Positions 43,180 through 52,758 of a stretch of DNA of 64,000 bases are shown piece after piece. The DNA lies in contig BEIQ01000005.1 of assembly GCA_002898275.1 (NCBI GenBank), positions 124,001-188,000 of the forward strand, read 5' to 3'. The stretch comes from a bacterium HR40. GTDB taxonomy: Bacteria; Pseudomonadota; Alphaproteobacteria; Geminicoccales; Geminicoccaceae. The position numbers were made by a program, and so were the translations under genes. Each line of letters opens with the position of its first letter. Positions within the stretch are counted from its first letter, which is position 1. The notes under the pieces are model-generated. The model was not told the DNA's origin. It ran no database searches and was given only the letters and a program-made list of their open reading frames with translations.

Positions 43180-43998
43180 ATGGCCGCGCATGATCGGAAG
43201 GCGGCGGCTTTCCGGAGACGCGCCTTGGACGTCATTGTCCTCGCCACCCTCGCCGGCTTTGCCGCGGCCGTGGCCACCGCCGCGGGTGCGTTGCCGACCC
43301 TCGTGGTCGAGCGCATCCCGCCGCGGCTGCAGGACGGTATGCTGGGATTTGCGGCCGGCGTGATGCTGGCCGCTTCCTTCTTCTCGCTGATTCTGCCAGC
43401 GCTCGAGGTGGCAAGGGAGATGTCCGGCAGCGTGCGGGCGGCGGCTACCGTGGCCGTCCTCGGCGTGCTGCTCGGAGCCGCCACCATTTGGCTCGTCAAC
43501 GAGCTCGTCCCGCACGAACACTTCTTCCAGGGCCGCGAGGGTTCCGATCGCGTGGCGCTGCGGCGCATCTGGCTGTTCGTGCTGGCCATCACCATCCACA
43601 ATCTGCCGGAGGGGTTGTCGATCGGCGTCGCCTTCGGGGGCGGCGATCTCGTCAATGGCGCTTCGGTGGCGGTGGGCATTTCGTTGCAGGACGTGCCGGA
43701 AGGCATGGCGGTGGCGATGGCCCTGGCCGCTCAGAGCTATTCCCGCCGTTTCGCCGCGCTCGTCGCGCTGCTCTCCGGACTGGTGGAGCCACTCGGAGCC
43801 TTTGTCGGCATCCTCGCGGTGACCCTCGTGCATCCGGCCCTGCCGTGGGGGCTGGCCTTCGCCGCCGGGGCGATGCTCTACGTCATCAGCCATGAAATCA
43901 TCCCCGAGACCCATCGGCGCGGCTATCAGAACGCCGGAACCCTGGGGCTCATGATCGGCCTTGCCGTGATGCTGTGGCTCGACGTCACCCTCGGCTGA
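43180..43998 (+). CDS. ZIP family metal transporter (ZupT/GufA type)
   Basis: This is a 272-residue protein with about eight membrane helices that imports divalent metals, typically zinc. The signature HNLPEG is at residues 140-145 in TM4, and the matching TM5 motif is SLQDVPEGMAVAMAL. A His-containing loop (VPHEHFFQGREG) precedes TM4. The ATG lies 42 bp after the GH1 stop, so co-transcription with that gene is possible. It converges on gspF with a 21-bp gap. Confidence 0.92.
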   Translation: MAAHDRKAAAFRRRALDVIVLATLAGFAAAVATAAGALPTLVVERIPPRLQDGMLGFAAGVMLAASFFSLILPALEVAREMSGSVRAAATVAVLGVLLGAATIWLVNELVPHEHFFQGREGSDRVALRRIWLFVLAITIHNLPEGLSIGVAFGGGDLVNGASVAVGISLQDVPEGMAVAMALAAQSYSRRFAALVALLSGLVEPLGAFVGILAVTLVHPALPWGLAFAAGAMLYVISHEIIPETHRRGYQNAGTLGLMIGLAVMLWLDVTLG

Positions 43999-44019
43999 AG
44001 CAGTCGCCGGTCGTGCGCC

Positions 44020-45225
44020 TCAGGTGGCGAAACGGGGCAGGGAGAGGAGCGCGCTCGCCACTGCTCCGATGATGCCGGCGACCACGATCCCGACCCCGAT
44101 CACCAGGCAGGGTTCGAGCAGGCGGACGAAGCGCTCGGTCCGTTCGCACAGCCGCTCCTCGTAATGATCGGCGAGGAATCCGGCCATGACCGAGAGCCGC
44201 CCGCTCTCCTCGCCCGCCCGCAGCAGGCCGAGGGCGGTATGGGGCAACAGCGAGGTGGCAGCGAGAGCGGATGCGAGGCTGCGGCCCTCGCGCAGCTCTC
44301 CGGCCACCCGCCTCAGGGCGACCCGGGCTGCGGTGTTGGTGACCGCGTCGGCAGCGAGGCCGACCGCCCGCGGCAACTCGACCCCGCTGCCGCCGAGTAC
44401 GGCGAGGGCGCGAGCGAACTCCGCAGCGACTCGCTCGCGGGCGTGAGTGGAGAACAGCGGCAGCCGCAGCTGGAGGCGATCGGCCGCCCGTCGGGCTGCC
44501 GGAAGCCGGGCGACGACCAGGCTGGAGAGGGCGAGGACGGCAAGCGCAAGGGCGAGGACATCGGCGCTCGTCCGCAACCCGCGCGAGAGGGCGAAGACGG
44601 CGCGGGCGAAGGCCGGCAGTTCCGCTTCTCGGCCGGCGAGGAAGGCGTCGAAGCGAGGCACGACACCGACGAGCACGAACAGCACGGCAAAGAGCGAGGC
44701 CAGGGCGAGGACGAACGGATAGAGGAGGGCGCCGCGGATACGCCTGGCAAAGGCCTCGCGACGGCCGCGGCTGGTGGCGAGATCGGCGAGCACGGCCGGC
44801 AGTCTGCCGGCCGCCTCCCCCACTGCCGCCACGGCCACGAGCTCGCGCTCCTCGAGCTCCGGGCTGTCGGCGAGCGCCCGAGCGAAGCCACGCCCTGCCC
44901 GCACCCGCTCGCGCAGCTCGTGCAACAGCCGTGCGAGCCTGCGATCGGGGCATTCGGCAGCGATCGACAACAGTGCGGCATCGAGGCGTTCCCCCGCGGC
45001 GAGGAGAGTCGCGAGCTGCCGCAGCAAGACGGCGGGGAGGTTCCGGCGGCGGCGGGGCCACCATGCCTGCAGCCGCACCGCGAGGGGAACACAGGAGGCG
45101 ACCTCGACCGGCATCAGGCCCTGGTCGGCGAGACGGGCGCGCACCCTATCGGCGTCCTCGGCCTCGATCCGGCCGTGTACCCGCCGACCATTGGCGGCGA
45201 GGGCGCGGAAGCGGAACTGTGGCAT
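44020..45225 (-). CDS. gspF: Type II secretion inner-membrane platform protein GspF
   Basis: This is a 401-residue polytopic protein that links the GspE ATPase to the pseudopilus. It starts MPQFRFRALAANGRRVHG and has two GspF repeats, each with cytoplasmic helices and membrane segments (ALLYPFVLALASLFAVLFVLV and a final VIGVGIVVAGIIGAVASALL). The ATG at 45225 has GGAGG seven bases upstream; a GTG two codons earlier overlaps the gspE stop. It is last gene of the secretion operon. Confidence 0.93.
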   Translation of the reverse strand: MPQFRFRALAANGRRVHGRIEAEDADRVRARLADQGLMPVEVASCVPLAVRLQAWWPRRRRNLPAVLLRQLATLLAAGERLDAALLSIAAECPDRRLARLLHELRERVRAGRGFARALADSPELEERELVAVAAVGEAAGRLPAVLADLATSRGRREAFARRIRGALLYPFVLALASLFAVLFVLVGVVPRFDAFLAGREAELPAFARAVFALSRGLRTSADVLALALAVLALSSLVVARLPAARRAADRLQLRLPLFSTHARERVAAEFARALAVLGGSGVELPRAVGLAADAVTNTAARVALRRVAGELREGRSLASALAATSLLPHTALGLLRAGEESGRLSVMAGFLADHYEERLCERTERFVRLLEPCLVIGVGIVVAGIIGAVASALLSLPRFAT

Positions 45226-45227
45226 CC

Positions 45228-46994
45228 TCACACCTCCGTCGCCCGCCGCACCTCGTCCAGGCTGGTGATGCCCGCCAGGCACTTCTCGAGTCCATGGCGC
45301 AGCATCGAGGTGGCCGGCTGCCGTTGCGCCGCTGCCAGCAGTTCGCGCGTGGGAGCCCGCTCGCGAATGCGGGCGCGCACCTCCTCGTCCACCTCGAAGA
45401 GCTCGAAGATGCCGGTGCGGCCAACGAAACCGATGCGGTTGCAGGCCCGGCAGCCGGCAGCCCGGAAGAGACGGGCCTCTGCCGGCAGTTCGAGGCCGAC
45501 GAGACGGAACAGTTCGCGATCCTCCGCGGAGGGTGGGACTGGCTGGCGGCAGGTCGGGCAGAGCACCCCGACCAGCCGCTGACCGAGGGCAGCGCGCAGC
45601 ACCGAGGCGAGCAGATAGGGTTCGACTCCCATGTCGAGGAGCCGGGCTACCGCTCCAGCGGCGGTATCGGTATGGAGCGTGGTGAGCAGCAAATGACCCG
45701 TGAGAGCGGCGTGCACGGCGATGTGGGCGGTCTCCGGATCCCGGGTCTCGCCGACCATCACGATATCGGGATCGTGGCGCAGCACCGCCCGCAAGATGCG
45801 GGCGAAATCGAGGCCGATCTCCGGACGCACCGGGATCTGGGTCACCCCCTCGAGGCGGTATTCGACCGGATCCTCGATGGAGACGAGCTTGCGGGTGCTG
45901 GTATCGAGTCGGCGCAGGGCGGCATAGAGGGTGGTGGTCTTGCCGGAACCGGTCGGACCCGTCACCAGGATCATCCCGTAGGGAGATGCGAGCAGACGGG
46001 CGAAGCGACGTTCGAGGGTTTCCGGCATGCCCAGTTCGGAGAGTTCGACCCGCGCCTGGCCGTGATCGAGGATGCGGACCACCGCCGCTTCGCCATGGAT
46101 GGTCGGCATCGTCGCCACCCGCAGATCGATCTCGCGGCCAGCCACCCGCAGACGGGTCCGACCGTCCTGGGGCAGCCGTCGTTCGGCGACGTCCAGTCGA
46201 GCGAGGATCTTGATGCGCGCCACCACCGCGCGGGCGAGCCCGGAGGGAGCGATGGTGAGCTCGCCGAGCCGGCCGTGGAGACGGCAACGCACCCGCAGAT
46301 GTTCCGGCGTCGGCTCGAGATGGACATCGGATGCCCCCATCCGTACCGCCTCGGCGAGGATCTGATCGACGAAGCGCACGACCGGCGCCGTCTCCGCCTC
46401 CTCCTCGCCGCTCTCCGGCGTCTCCGCCCCCTCCGGCACCGCCTCGCCGAGGATGCGCGCGACCGCCCCCGCGCCCTGATCGAACAGACGAGCGTGGGCT
46501 GCCTCGATGACACCGAGTTCCACGACCACCGGCACCACCTCGAGACCGGTGGCTACCGTCACCGCCTCCATCACCCGACTGTCGGTGGGATCGGCCATGG
46601 CGAGGTGGAGCCGTCCATCCTCCACCCCGAGGGGCAGCACGCGGTTGTGACGCTGGAAGGCCGGTGAGAGTTCCTTGGCGAGCAGCGGTTCGTCGGGCAG
46701 CTCCTCGGCGGCAGCCAGCGGAAGCCGATAGTGGCTGGCGAGCAGTTCGACCCACAGCCGCTCGTCGAGTCGGCCGTGGCGGCGCAGCACGACGGGCACC
46801 GGCTCGCCCCGAGCCTCGGCCTCGCGCTCGATGTCCGCTGCCGTGGCGGCATCGAGATGGCCCAGGGCGTGGAGCAGCGCGAGGCCGGGGTGAGCGAGCG
46901 ACAGAGCTGCGGCCGCCTCGTCTGGCTGCCGGGGAGGACGATCCGCCTCCCTGCTGTTCTCCCGCTGCCATCGGAACCGCCACCTCATCGCCAT
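45228..46994 (-). CDS. gspE: Type II secretion ATPase GspE
   Basis: This is a 588-residue cytoplasmic ATPase powering pseudopilus assembly. The N-terminal N1E domain leads to the catalytic core with Walker A GPTGSGKTTT, the Asp box (SIEDPVEYRLEGVTQIPV), Walker B (DIVMVGETRDPETA), His box (TTLHTDTAAGAVARL) and the zinc-binding CPTC...CRAC pair. The ATG at 46994 follows AGGAGAGG. Its stop overlaps the possible GTG of gspF. Confidence 0.95.
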   Translation of the reverse strand: MAMRWRFRWQRENSREADRPPRQPDEAAAALSLAHPGLALLHALGHLDAATAADIEREAEARGEPVPVVLRRHGRLDERLWVELLASHYRLPLAAAEELPDEPLLAKELSPAFQRHNRVLPLGVEDGRLHLAMADPTDSRVMEAVTVATGLEVVPVVVELGVIEAAHARLFDQGAGAVARILGEAVPEGAETPESGEEEAETAPVVRFVDQILAEAVRMGASDVHLEPTPEHLRVRCRLHGRLGELTIAPSGLARAVVARIKILARLDVAERRLPQDGRTRLRVAGREIDLRVATMPTIHGEAAVVRILDHGQARVELSELGMPETLERRFARLLASPYGMILVTGPTGSGKTTTLYAALRRLDTSTRKLVSIEDPVEYRLEGVTQIPVRPEIGLDFARILRAVLRHDPDIVMVGETRDPETAHIAVHAALTGHLLLTTLHTDTAAGAVARLLDMGVEPYLLASVLRAALGQRLVGVLCPTCRQPVPPSAEDRELFRLVGLELPAEARLFRAAGCRACNRIGFVGRTGIFELFEVDEEVRARIRERAPTRELLAAAQRQPATSMLRHGLEKCLAGITSLDEVRRATEV

Positions 46995-47010
46995 GGGTCC
47001 TCTCCTGCCT

Positions 47011-47775
47011 TCACCGATCCTCGCCAGGAAGGAGCAGGAGGAGAAAGAGGGCGAGGGCAAGGGCCGGCCCAAAGGGCACCGGCCGCGCGGGATCGCGCAG
47101 GGCACCCCGGGCAATGGCCGCGAGCAGGCCCAATGTGCCAGCGAGCAGGAAGAAGGCGGGCAGCGCTTGGGGTCCGAGCCACAGACCGCTGGCTCCGGCG
47201 AGCTTGACATCGCCCCATCCCAGCCCCTCGCGTCCGGAAAGCTGGCGATGGGCGCAGCGCAGGAGGACGAGGAAGCCGGCGGCGAGCGCGGCACCCATGA
47301 GCGCCTCGTCCAGCTGCGGCAGCGGCGGCACGGCGATCCCAGCATGGCGGGCCGCGAGCAGCAGCAAGGCGAGCAGGGCCACGGCGGCGACGAGCGGATC
47401 GGGGAGCCGCATGGCTTCGAGATCGGCGAGCGACAGGGCGAGCAGCAGCCCGCCCAATAGGGCGAGGGCGAGGGCTGCGGTCGGCGGGAAGACGAGGAAG
47501 GGAGCGGCAGCGAGAAGGGCAGCGCCCCCTTCGAGAAGGGGCTGGGAAGGATCGATGGGCGCGCGGCAGAAGCGGCAGCGGCCTCGGCTGAGGAGATAGC
47601 CGACGAGAGGCAAGGTCAAAGGCCAAGGCAGTCGCACGCCGCAGCCATCGCAGTGCGAGCGGCCGGCGATCCAGCTCTCGCCGCGCCGTGCGCGCAACCG
47701 AACGGTGGCGAGGAAGCTGCCGACACAGGCCCCTGCCGGGAGGGCGAGAAGCAGGGCGAAGGATTCCGCTCTCAC
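47011..47775 (-). CDS. gspO: Prepilin peptidase/N-methyltransferase (GspO/PilD)
   Basis: This is a 254-residue membrane aspartic protease that cleaves and methylates the pseudopilins of this operon. The N-terminal methylase domain has GSFLATVRLR and two zinc CxxC pairs (CDGC, CRFC). The protease aspartates are in LADLEAMRLPD and GWGDVKL. About eight membrane helices are visible. A GTG start lies three bases after the gspD stop. Having the processing peptidase inside the operon makes the system self-contained. Confidence 0.93.
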   Translation of the reverse strand: MRAESFALLLALPAGACVGSFLATVRLRARRGESWIAGRSHCDGCGVRLPWPLTLPLVGYLLSRGRCRFCRAPIDPSQPLLEGGAALLAAAPFLVFPPTAALALALLGGLLLALSLADLEAMRLPDPLVAAVALLALLLLAARHAGIAVPPLPQLDEALMGAALAAGFLVLLRCAHRQLSGREGLGWGDVKLAGASGLWLGPQALPAFFLLAGTLGLLAAIARGALRDPARPVPFGPALALALFLLLLLPGEDR

Positions 47776-47778
47776 CCC

Positions 47779-50235
47779 TCACATTCCGAAAAGAGCCGCC
47801 GCCGGCCGCGGCCGCGGCACCGCGTGCGAACGCCACGGCAGCGCGGGAAGAACGGTCATCTCCGGAACCTCCCGTCGCTCCGTCGCCGGCCGGGGGCGGG
47901 GGACCGGCCCGCCGGCTGCCACCGGCAGCAACTCGGGTGCCGCGGCAGAAGCCAGGCTCGCTTCCTCGGCCGCCACCCCACGCGCCTCCACCGTCGCGGC
48001 GTCCGTTCCCTGCGCCATCGAGGGGGATGTCGCTGCGGGTTGGCCGGCTTGGGGAGGAGCGGGTGGCTGCGAGACTGCCGGGGCGGATTCCCCCGCCTTT
48101 GCGGGCAGCGGCGCAAAGCTACGCATGCGGGCGCGCAGCTCTTCGCTCACCCGTCGCGCATCCTCGGGGCTGCGGACGATTTTCGGCGTGAGGAAGACGA
48201 GCAGTTCCGTCCGCTGCCCCTCGTTGTTGGTGCTGCGGAAGAGATGGCCGAGCAACGGCACATCGCCGAGCAGAGGAACCTTCTCGCGGCTGCGGCTGTC
48301 GCTGTCCTGGATGAGACCACCCAGCACCACCGTCTGGCCGGAGGCGATGTTGACCCGGCTTTGGATCCGGCGCACCTGGATGGTGGGGTTGTCGTTCGCC
48401 CGGAGTTGCTGGCCGTCCACCACCCGGCTCACTTCCTGCTCGATCTCGAGGGAGACCACCTCCTCGGAATTGATGCGCGGCCGAACCCGCAGGATGACGC
48501 CGGTGCTGCGATATTCCACGCTGTTGACGACCGGGGCATCGGGGTCGGTGACGCTCCGTGCCGTGCGGGTGACGATGGGCACGTCGTCGCCGACGGTGAG
48601 CTCGGCCTGGCGATTGTCTTCGACCACGACCGAGGGCGAGGAGAGGACTCGCAGGTCGGTGAGCCGCGAGAGGGCATCGATGGTGATATTGGCGTTGCCG
48701 CCGGTGTAGATGAAGTTGAAGCCGGGCAGCCGGGCAAGCGGCTCGAGCCCGGTCTTCGGCACGGTCCCGGAGGCCCCGGTGGTGTTGAAACCGAGGCGCA
48801 AATTGGCGGTGTCGAGGAAGTACTGCACGCCGTAGCGCAGTTGGTCGGTGAGCAACACCTCGACGATGGTGGCCTCGATCAGCACCTGCAGGGGCGGCCG
48901 GTCGAGACGTCGCAGGGTCGCCTCGATCGCCCCAAAGAGCTGCGGTGGGGCGCGCACGAGCAGGGCATTGGCCGCCTCGACCGGCACGATTCGTACCCGC
49001 TCGGCAAGCGGCTCGGCGGCAACGGGAGTCCCCGTCGGTTGCACGGCCAGGGCGATCCCTCCTTCCGCACCCCCCTCCCCGCGCCCCTCCGCGGCCGCCG
49101 ATGCGGCCGGCCGTCTCTCCTCGCCGGTGGTGGCGAGGGCCGGTTCGAGGCCGCTTAGCGCCTCGTTGAAAAGTTGGGCCATCTCCTTGGCCGGCATGTG
49201 CTCGAGTCGGTAGATCTGGATGCGCACGCCGGCCTGTTCGCCGCGGTCGAGCCGCGCCACCCACTCGCGCACCTGGACGATCTGGGCCGGATCGCGGGCG
49301 ATGGCGAGTACGGCGTTGAGCCGAGTGACGGGCAGCAGGCGCAGCGACGACGGCTCGTCCAACTCCCGTGGCGGCAGGAGGATCGCCTCGAGCTCGGGGA
49401 TGAGGGTCTCGGGGGTCGAACGTTCGAGCGGGAACAGGCCGACGGAGCGGCCCGCCATCCAGTCGACGTCGACGGCCTGCAGCATGTCGACGGCATATTG
49501 CCGTTCCGGACCGTCACCGGTGACGAGCACGAGGTTGCGGGCGGGATCGATGCGCACGTCCTCGACCCGGTGCAGCAGCGGTTGCAGGAGTTGCGAGGCC
49601 GCCTCGGCGGAGAGATGGCGCAGCGGTACCACCGTCACGCCGAAGCCCGGCCGGAGGCGCGGTGGCGGGCCACCGAGCGGGGCGACCTCTGGCCGTCCCC
49701 TCGCTTCTTCGCTCGGCACGATGGCGTAGGATCCACCCAGGTCGATCAGGGCCGCGCCGTTCATCCGCAGCACGGTCTCGAAGAGCCGCAGCAAGTCCTC
49801 GCCGGAGAGGGGGCCGGCGCTCGCCACCGTCACCGTGCCGCCGATCCCGGGATGGATGGTATAGCTCGCGCCCAAGAGATCGCGCAGGATCACGCGCGCG
49901 ACTTCGTCGATGGCGGCGTTCTCGAAATTGACCTCGACACCCTCGAGGGTACGGCGGATCGGCCCCGGCTGCCCGGGCGAAGCAGCGGGCGGGGTCCCCG
50001 GCCACATCATCGCTCCCTGGCGCTCCCCCACGTCCGGTTCCGAGCCGGCCGGCCGCGAGACCTTCTCCGCGGTTTTGGGCGGCGGCGAGAAATCGAGCCG
50101 CTGCAAAGTCTCTTCGAGAGCGGAAGGAGGCAGTGGCCGGCCGCCGCAGGCGGCGAGCCCGCAGAGGACAGCAAGAGACACGAGCCGCAGCAGCCGCCTC
50201 CAGCTGGCCCGCATGCGACAACCGGGATCGCTCAC
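47779..50235 (-). CDS. gspD: Type II secretion outer-membrane secretin GspD
   Basis: This is a protein of about 818 residues forming the outer-membrane channel. A lipoprotein-type signal ends in CGLAAC, followed by N0 (EGVEVNFENAAIDEVARVIL), N1-N3 repeats and the secretin core (SPSVVVEDNRQAELTVGDDV, SGQTVVLGGLIQD, VPLLGDVPLLGHLFRS, LLVFLTPKIVR). A Pro/Ala-rich tail of about 110 residues follows, long for the family. The GTG at 50235 overlaps the gspM stop and has GGAG just upstream; an ATG at 50214 is an alternative. Confidence 0.94.
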   Translation of the reverse strand: MSDPGCRMRASWRRLLRLVSLAVLCGLAACGGRPLPPSALEETLQRLDFSPPPKTAEKVSRPAGSEPDVGERQGAMMWPGTPPAASPGQPGPIRRTLEGVEVNFENAAIDEVARVILRDLLGASYTIHPGIGGTVTVASAGPLSGEDLLRLFETVLRMNGAALIDLGGSYAIVPSEEARGRPEVAPLGGPPPRLRPGFGVTVVPLRHLSAEAASQLLQPLLHRVEDVRIDPARNLVLVTGDGPERQYAVDMLQAVDVDWMAGRSVGLFPLERSTPETLIPELEAILLPPRELDEPSSLRLLPVTRLNAVLAIARDPAQIVQVREWVARLDRGEQAGVRIQIYRLEHMPAKEMAQLFNEALSGLEPALATTGEERRPAASAAAEGRGEGGAEGGIALAVQPTGTPVAAEPLAERVRIVPVEAANALLVRAPPQLFGAIEATLRRLDRPPLQVLIEATIVEVLLTDQLRYGVQYFLDTANLRLGFNTTGASGTVPKTGLEPLARLPGFNFIYTGGNANITIDALSRLTDLRVLSSPSVVVEDNRQAELTVGDDVPIVTRTARSVTDPDAPVVNSVEYRSTGVILRVRPRINSEEVVSLEIEQEVSRVVDGQQLRANDNPTIQVRRIQSRVNIASGQTVVLGGLIQDSDSRSREKVPLLGDVPLLGHLFRSTNNEGQRTELLVFLTPKIVRSPEDARRVSEELRARMRSFAPLPAKAGESAPAVSQPPAPPQAGQPAATSPSMAQGTDAATVEARGVAAEEASLASAAAPELLPVAAGGPVPRPRPATERREVPEMTVLPALPWRSHAVPRPRPAAALFGM

Positions 50236-50813
50236 GGCGTCTCCTCTCGCTCCCTGCGCGCGGCGGCGTCGTCCTCCTGTACGATGGCCGGGTTGGCGAC
50301 CACGATCTCGGCGACGATGCGCCCGTCTTCGCTGCGACCGTGCAGATCGAGCCGCTCGACGACGAAAAGCGGCCGCGAGACGGCTAGGGCATGAAGCCAC
50401 CGGCGCAGGCCGGCATAGTCGGTGACCGCCAGAGCCGCAAGGCGCAGCCGGTGGAAGTGCCCTTTTTTCTCGACGGCGAGGAGGCGGGTGGACTCGAGGG
50501 TGACCCCCGCCTCTCCTGCCATTCTGCGGAACGCCTCCTGCAATGCGGCGATCGCGAGGGTCGGACTCGCGGCGCGTAACGGTCGCGGATCCGTGGCCAG
50601 TCGGGCCTCGAGCTCGGCGCGGGTGCGGGCGGTAGTGGCGGCACGGGCGACCCGCATCCGCTGGGTAGCGAGTTCGTCCTCGAGGGCCTGCCGTTCTCGC
50701 CGTCCGGCATCCCACCAGACGAGGGCGGCCAAAAGCGGCAGCACGGCCAGCAGGGGCAGCCACCACACCGAGCGCGAGCCTGTGGCGGAAGGGTTCGCCG
50801 CTGCCCGGGTCAC
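50232..50813 (-). CDS. gspM: Type II secretion protein GspM-like
   Basis: This is a 193-residue bitopic protein with one membrane helix (VWWLPLLAVLPLLAALVWW, residues 16-34), a coiled coil and a ferredoxin-like periplasmic domain (LLAVEKKGHFHRLRLAALAV). Sequence similarity in this family is low, so the call rests on topology and position between gspL and gspD. It is coupled at both ends by GTGA overlaps. Confidence 0.85.
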   Translation of the reverse strand: MTRAAANPSATGSRSVWWLPLLAVLPLLAALVWWDAGRRERQALEDELATQRMRVARAATTARTRAELEARLATDPRPLRAASPTLAIAALQEAFRRMAGEAGVTLESTRLLAVEKKGHFHRLRLAALAVTDYAGLRRWLHALAVSRPLFVVERLDLHGRSEDGRIVAEIVVANPAIVQEDDAAARREREETP

Positions 50814-51898
50814 GGCACGAACTCCGCCAGATCGGCGATGCGCGTGACGAGGCCAAAACGTTCGACCACGCGCTGTCCGCCCTCGGCGACCATCTCCACC
50901 CGGGTCGACGGGACATCGAAGCGCGTCGCCTCGAACCAGGGCGTGTCCTCGAACAGCCGAAGGAGCGCCGTGGCATCGGCGGCATAGCCCCGGAGCACGA
51001 GCTCGCGTCCGGAAAGCGTGGCGGACTCGAGCCAGGCATCGTCCGGGAGGATGCGGCTCACGATTTCGAACACGAACAGCGGGGGCGGATGCTCGACCGC
51101 CTCGCCATCGAGCCGGGCGAGGTCGGCGCGCAGCTCGTCGATAGCCGCCATCTCGGCGCTGGCCGGCGCCGCGAGCGGCGGCAACCCAGCCAAGCTGGCG
51201 CGCAGCTCGGCTGCCATTTGCCGTTCCCTCTGGCCGAGCTGTCCGAGCACGGCCGCCGCGACGAGCGCCAGGAGACTGGCGGCGATGGCCAGCGGGCGCA
51301 GCCCGTGGCTCCAGCCCTTCCCGCCTGCCGCCGAGCCGAGGTCGAAGCGGGGCGGAGCGAAGGGATCGCCGATGGCGAAATCGACCACCCTCGGCACCAG
51401 TCCGAGGGCGAAAAGACGGCTTCTCGCCTCCTCGAGACGACGGCGCGGGGCCACCGCCACCGCCATCTCGCAACTCCCATCGGCCTGGCGGGCCAGGAGC
51501 CAGGCGCAGAAGACCGTCTCCTCGGGAGAGAACGGGGTGCGGAGGGCGATGCGATGGGCGATGAGTCCGCTGCGTTCCCGCGCCCGGCACGGCGGGAGAC
51601 GCTCGCGCAGGAGGATCCCGCTGCGCGGCGGCAGGCGCAGCACCACCGGCAGCCGTCGCAGACCGTCGGCAGCGAGCTGGTCCGCGAGTTCCGAGCGTGC
51701 CGCTCGCGGATCGGCGAGGGAGAGGCGTGCGAGGGGACGGATGCGGCGGTCGTCGACCTCGGCGAGCTGCAGCTCCTCGCCGATGAGCAGGGCCACGAGC
51801 CAGCTGCGCTTCACAGGGCAGCGGGGATCGCGGCCCCAGACCGTGTCCGAGCCGGCGAGGGCTGGAACCCGATCCGCCGAACGGTTACGGTCGCTCAC
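50810..51898 (-). CDS. gspL: Type II secretion protein GspL
   Basis: This is a 362-residue inner-membrane protein. The cytoplasmic actin-like domain (about 20-215) docks GspE. One membrane helix (about 230-250, LAIAASLLALVAAAVLGQLG) and a PilN-like periplasmic domain follow (RELVLRGYAADATALLRLFE). The GTG start at 51898 overlaps the gspK stop; its own stop overlaps gspM. Position and architecture agree with GspL. Confidence 0.88.
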   Translation of the reverse strand: MSDRNRSADRVPALAGSDTVWGRDPRCPVKRSWLVALLIGEELQLAEVDDRRIRPLARLSLADPRAARSELADQLAADGLRRLPVVLRLPPRSGILLRERLPPCRARERSGLIAHRIALRTPFSPEETVFCAWLLARQADGSCEMAVAVAPRRRLEEARSRLFALGLVPRVVDFAIGDPFAPPRFDLGSAAGGKGWSHGLRPLAIAASLLALVAAAVLGQLGQRERQMAAELRASLAGLPPLAAPASAEMAAIDELRADLARLDGEAVEHPPPLFVFEIVSRILPDDAWLESATLSGRELVLRGYAADATALLRLFEDTPWFEATRFDVPSTRVEMVAEGGQRVVERFGLVTRIADLAEFVP

Positions 51899-52758
51899 GA
51901 GGATGCCCCCGCGGACTCGACGACGGCGATCCAATCGAGCAATAGCGGAGAAGGGGGAAAGTCGGGCGGAATCGTCACCACGGCAATCACGCGTTTGGCC
52001 AGCCCGGCACGCTCGACCCGGATGGCGAGGCGATAGGTGTCGGCGGGATCCGCGATCCGCGTCCCTTTTTCCGAGCCGGTGCGCACGGCGATCCCTCTCC
52101 CTTCGCGATCCTGGAGCGCTGCCGGCAATCGACCCTCCAGCCGGGCGCGCAGAGTGGCCGGCGCCAGCTCGGCGACCGGTTCGCCATAGCCGGTGAATAC
52201 CGTCGCATCGGCGAGCATGGCGGAGAGCTGCGGTCGGGCAAAGCCGGGGATCGCGGCGAGTTCAAAGGGGTGGAGGAAACCGCGGTCGGCCGGACCCGGA
52301 CGATGGAGTCGGCGATAGTCGTCGGCCTCGGCGCCGGCAACTCGACGCAGGCTGTCGCCGTCGCGCCAATCCAGGATTCGATCGCGGAGGGCTGCGCGCT
52401 CGCTGCCCTCGATGCCGTGCGCCTCGAGCCAGAGGTCGAGGACTTCGGCCGTCGCCGCTGACAGGTCGACGCGCCCGCTCTCGCCCGAGACAGCGAGATG
52501 GATCGTCGTGCCCGCGAACTCCTCGACAAGCTCCCCCCCCGGTCGCAATCGACCGACGAGCAGCGCCTCGGCGGCAAGCCAGAGCGCCGCTTCCGCGGCG
52601 GCATCGAGGTGGAGGGTCTCGATCGCCGCTCGCTGCAGCCGGGCGGTCTCGCCGCTCGTCCGCACGAACGGCAGGGCAAGCGCAGCGAGGGCGACCACGA
52701 GCCAGAGCACGAACAGGAGCACCATGCCCCGTTGGCGATCGGAGCGCATGCGGTTCAC
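51895..52758 (-). CDS. gspK: Type II secretion minor pseudopilin GspK
   Basis: This is a 287-residue large minor pseudopilin capping the pseudopilus tip. Its prepilin leader ends in RQRG followed by MVLLFVLWLVVALAALALPF, and the long alpha domain contains the Asp-rich metal segment DRILDWRDGD and the helix-hairpin motif ELAAIPGF. It lacks the +5 Glu, as is typical for GspK. A GTG at 52758 overlaps the gspJ stop; an ATG at 52749 is the alternative start. Confidence 0.92.
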   Translation of the reverse strand: MNRMRSDRQRGMVLLFVLWLVVALAALALPFVRTSGETARLQRAAIETLHLDAAAEAALWLAAEALLVGRLRPGGELVEEFAGTTIHLAVSGESGRVDLSAATAEVLDLWLEAHGIEGSERAALRDRILDWRDGDSLRRVAGAEADDYRRLHRPGPADRGFLHPFELAAIPGFARPQLSAMLADATVFTGYGEPVAELAPATLRARLEGRLPAALQDREGRGIAVRTGSEKGTRIADPADTYRLAIRVERAGLAKRVIAVVTIPPDFPPSPLLLDWIAVVESAGASS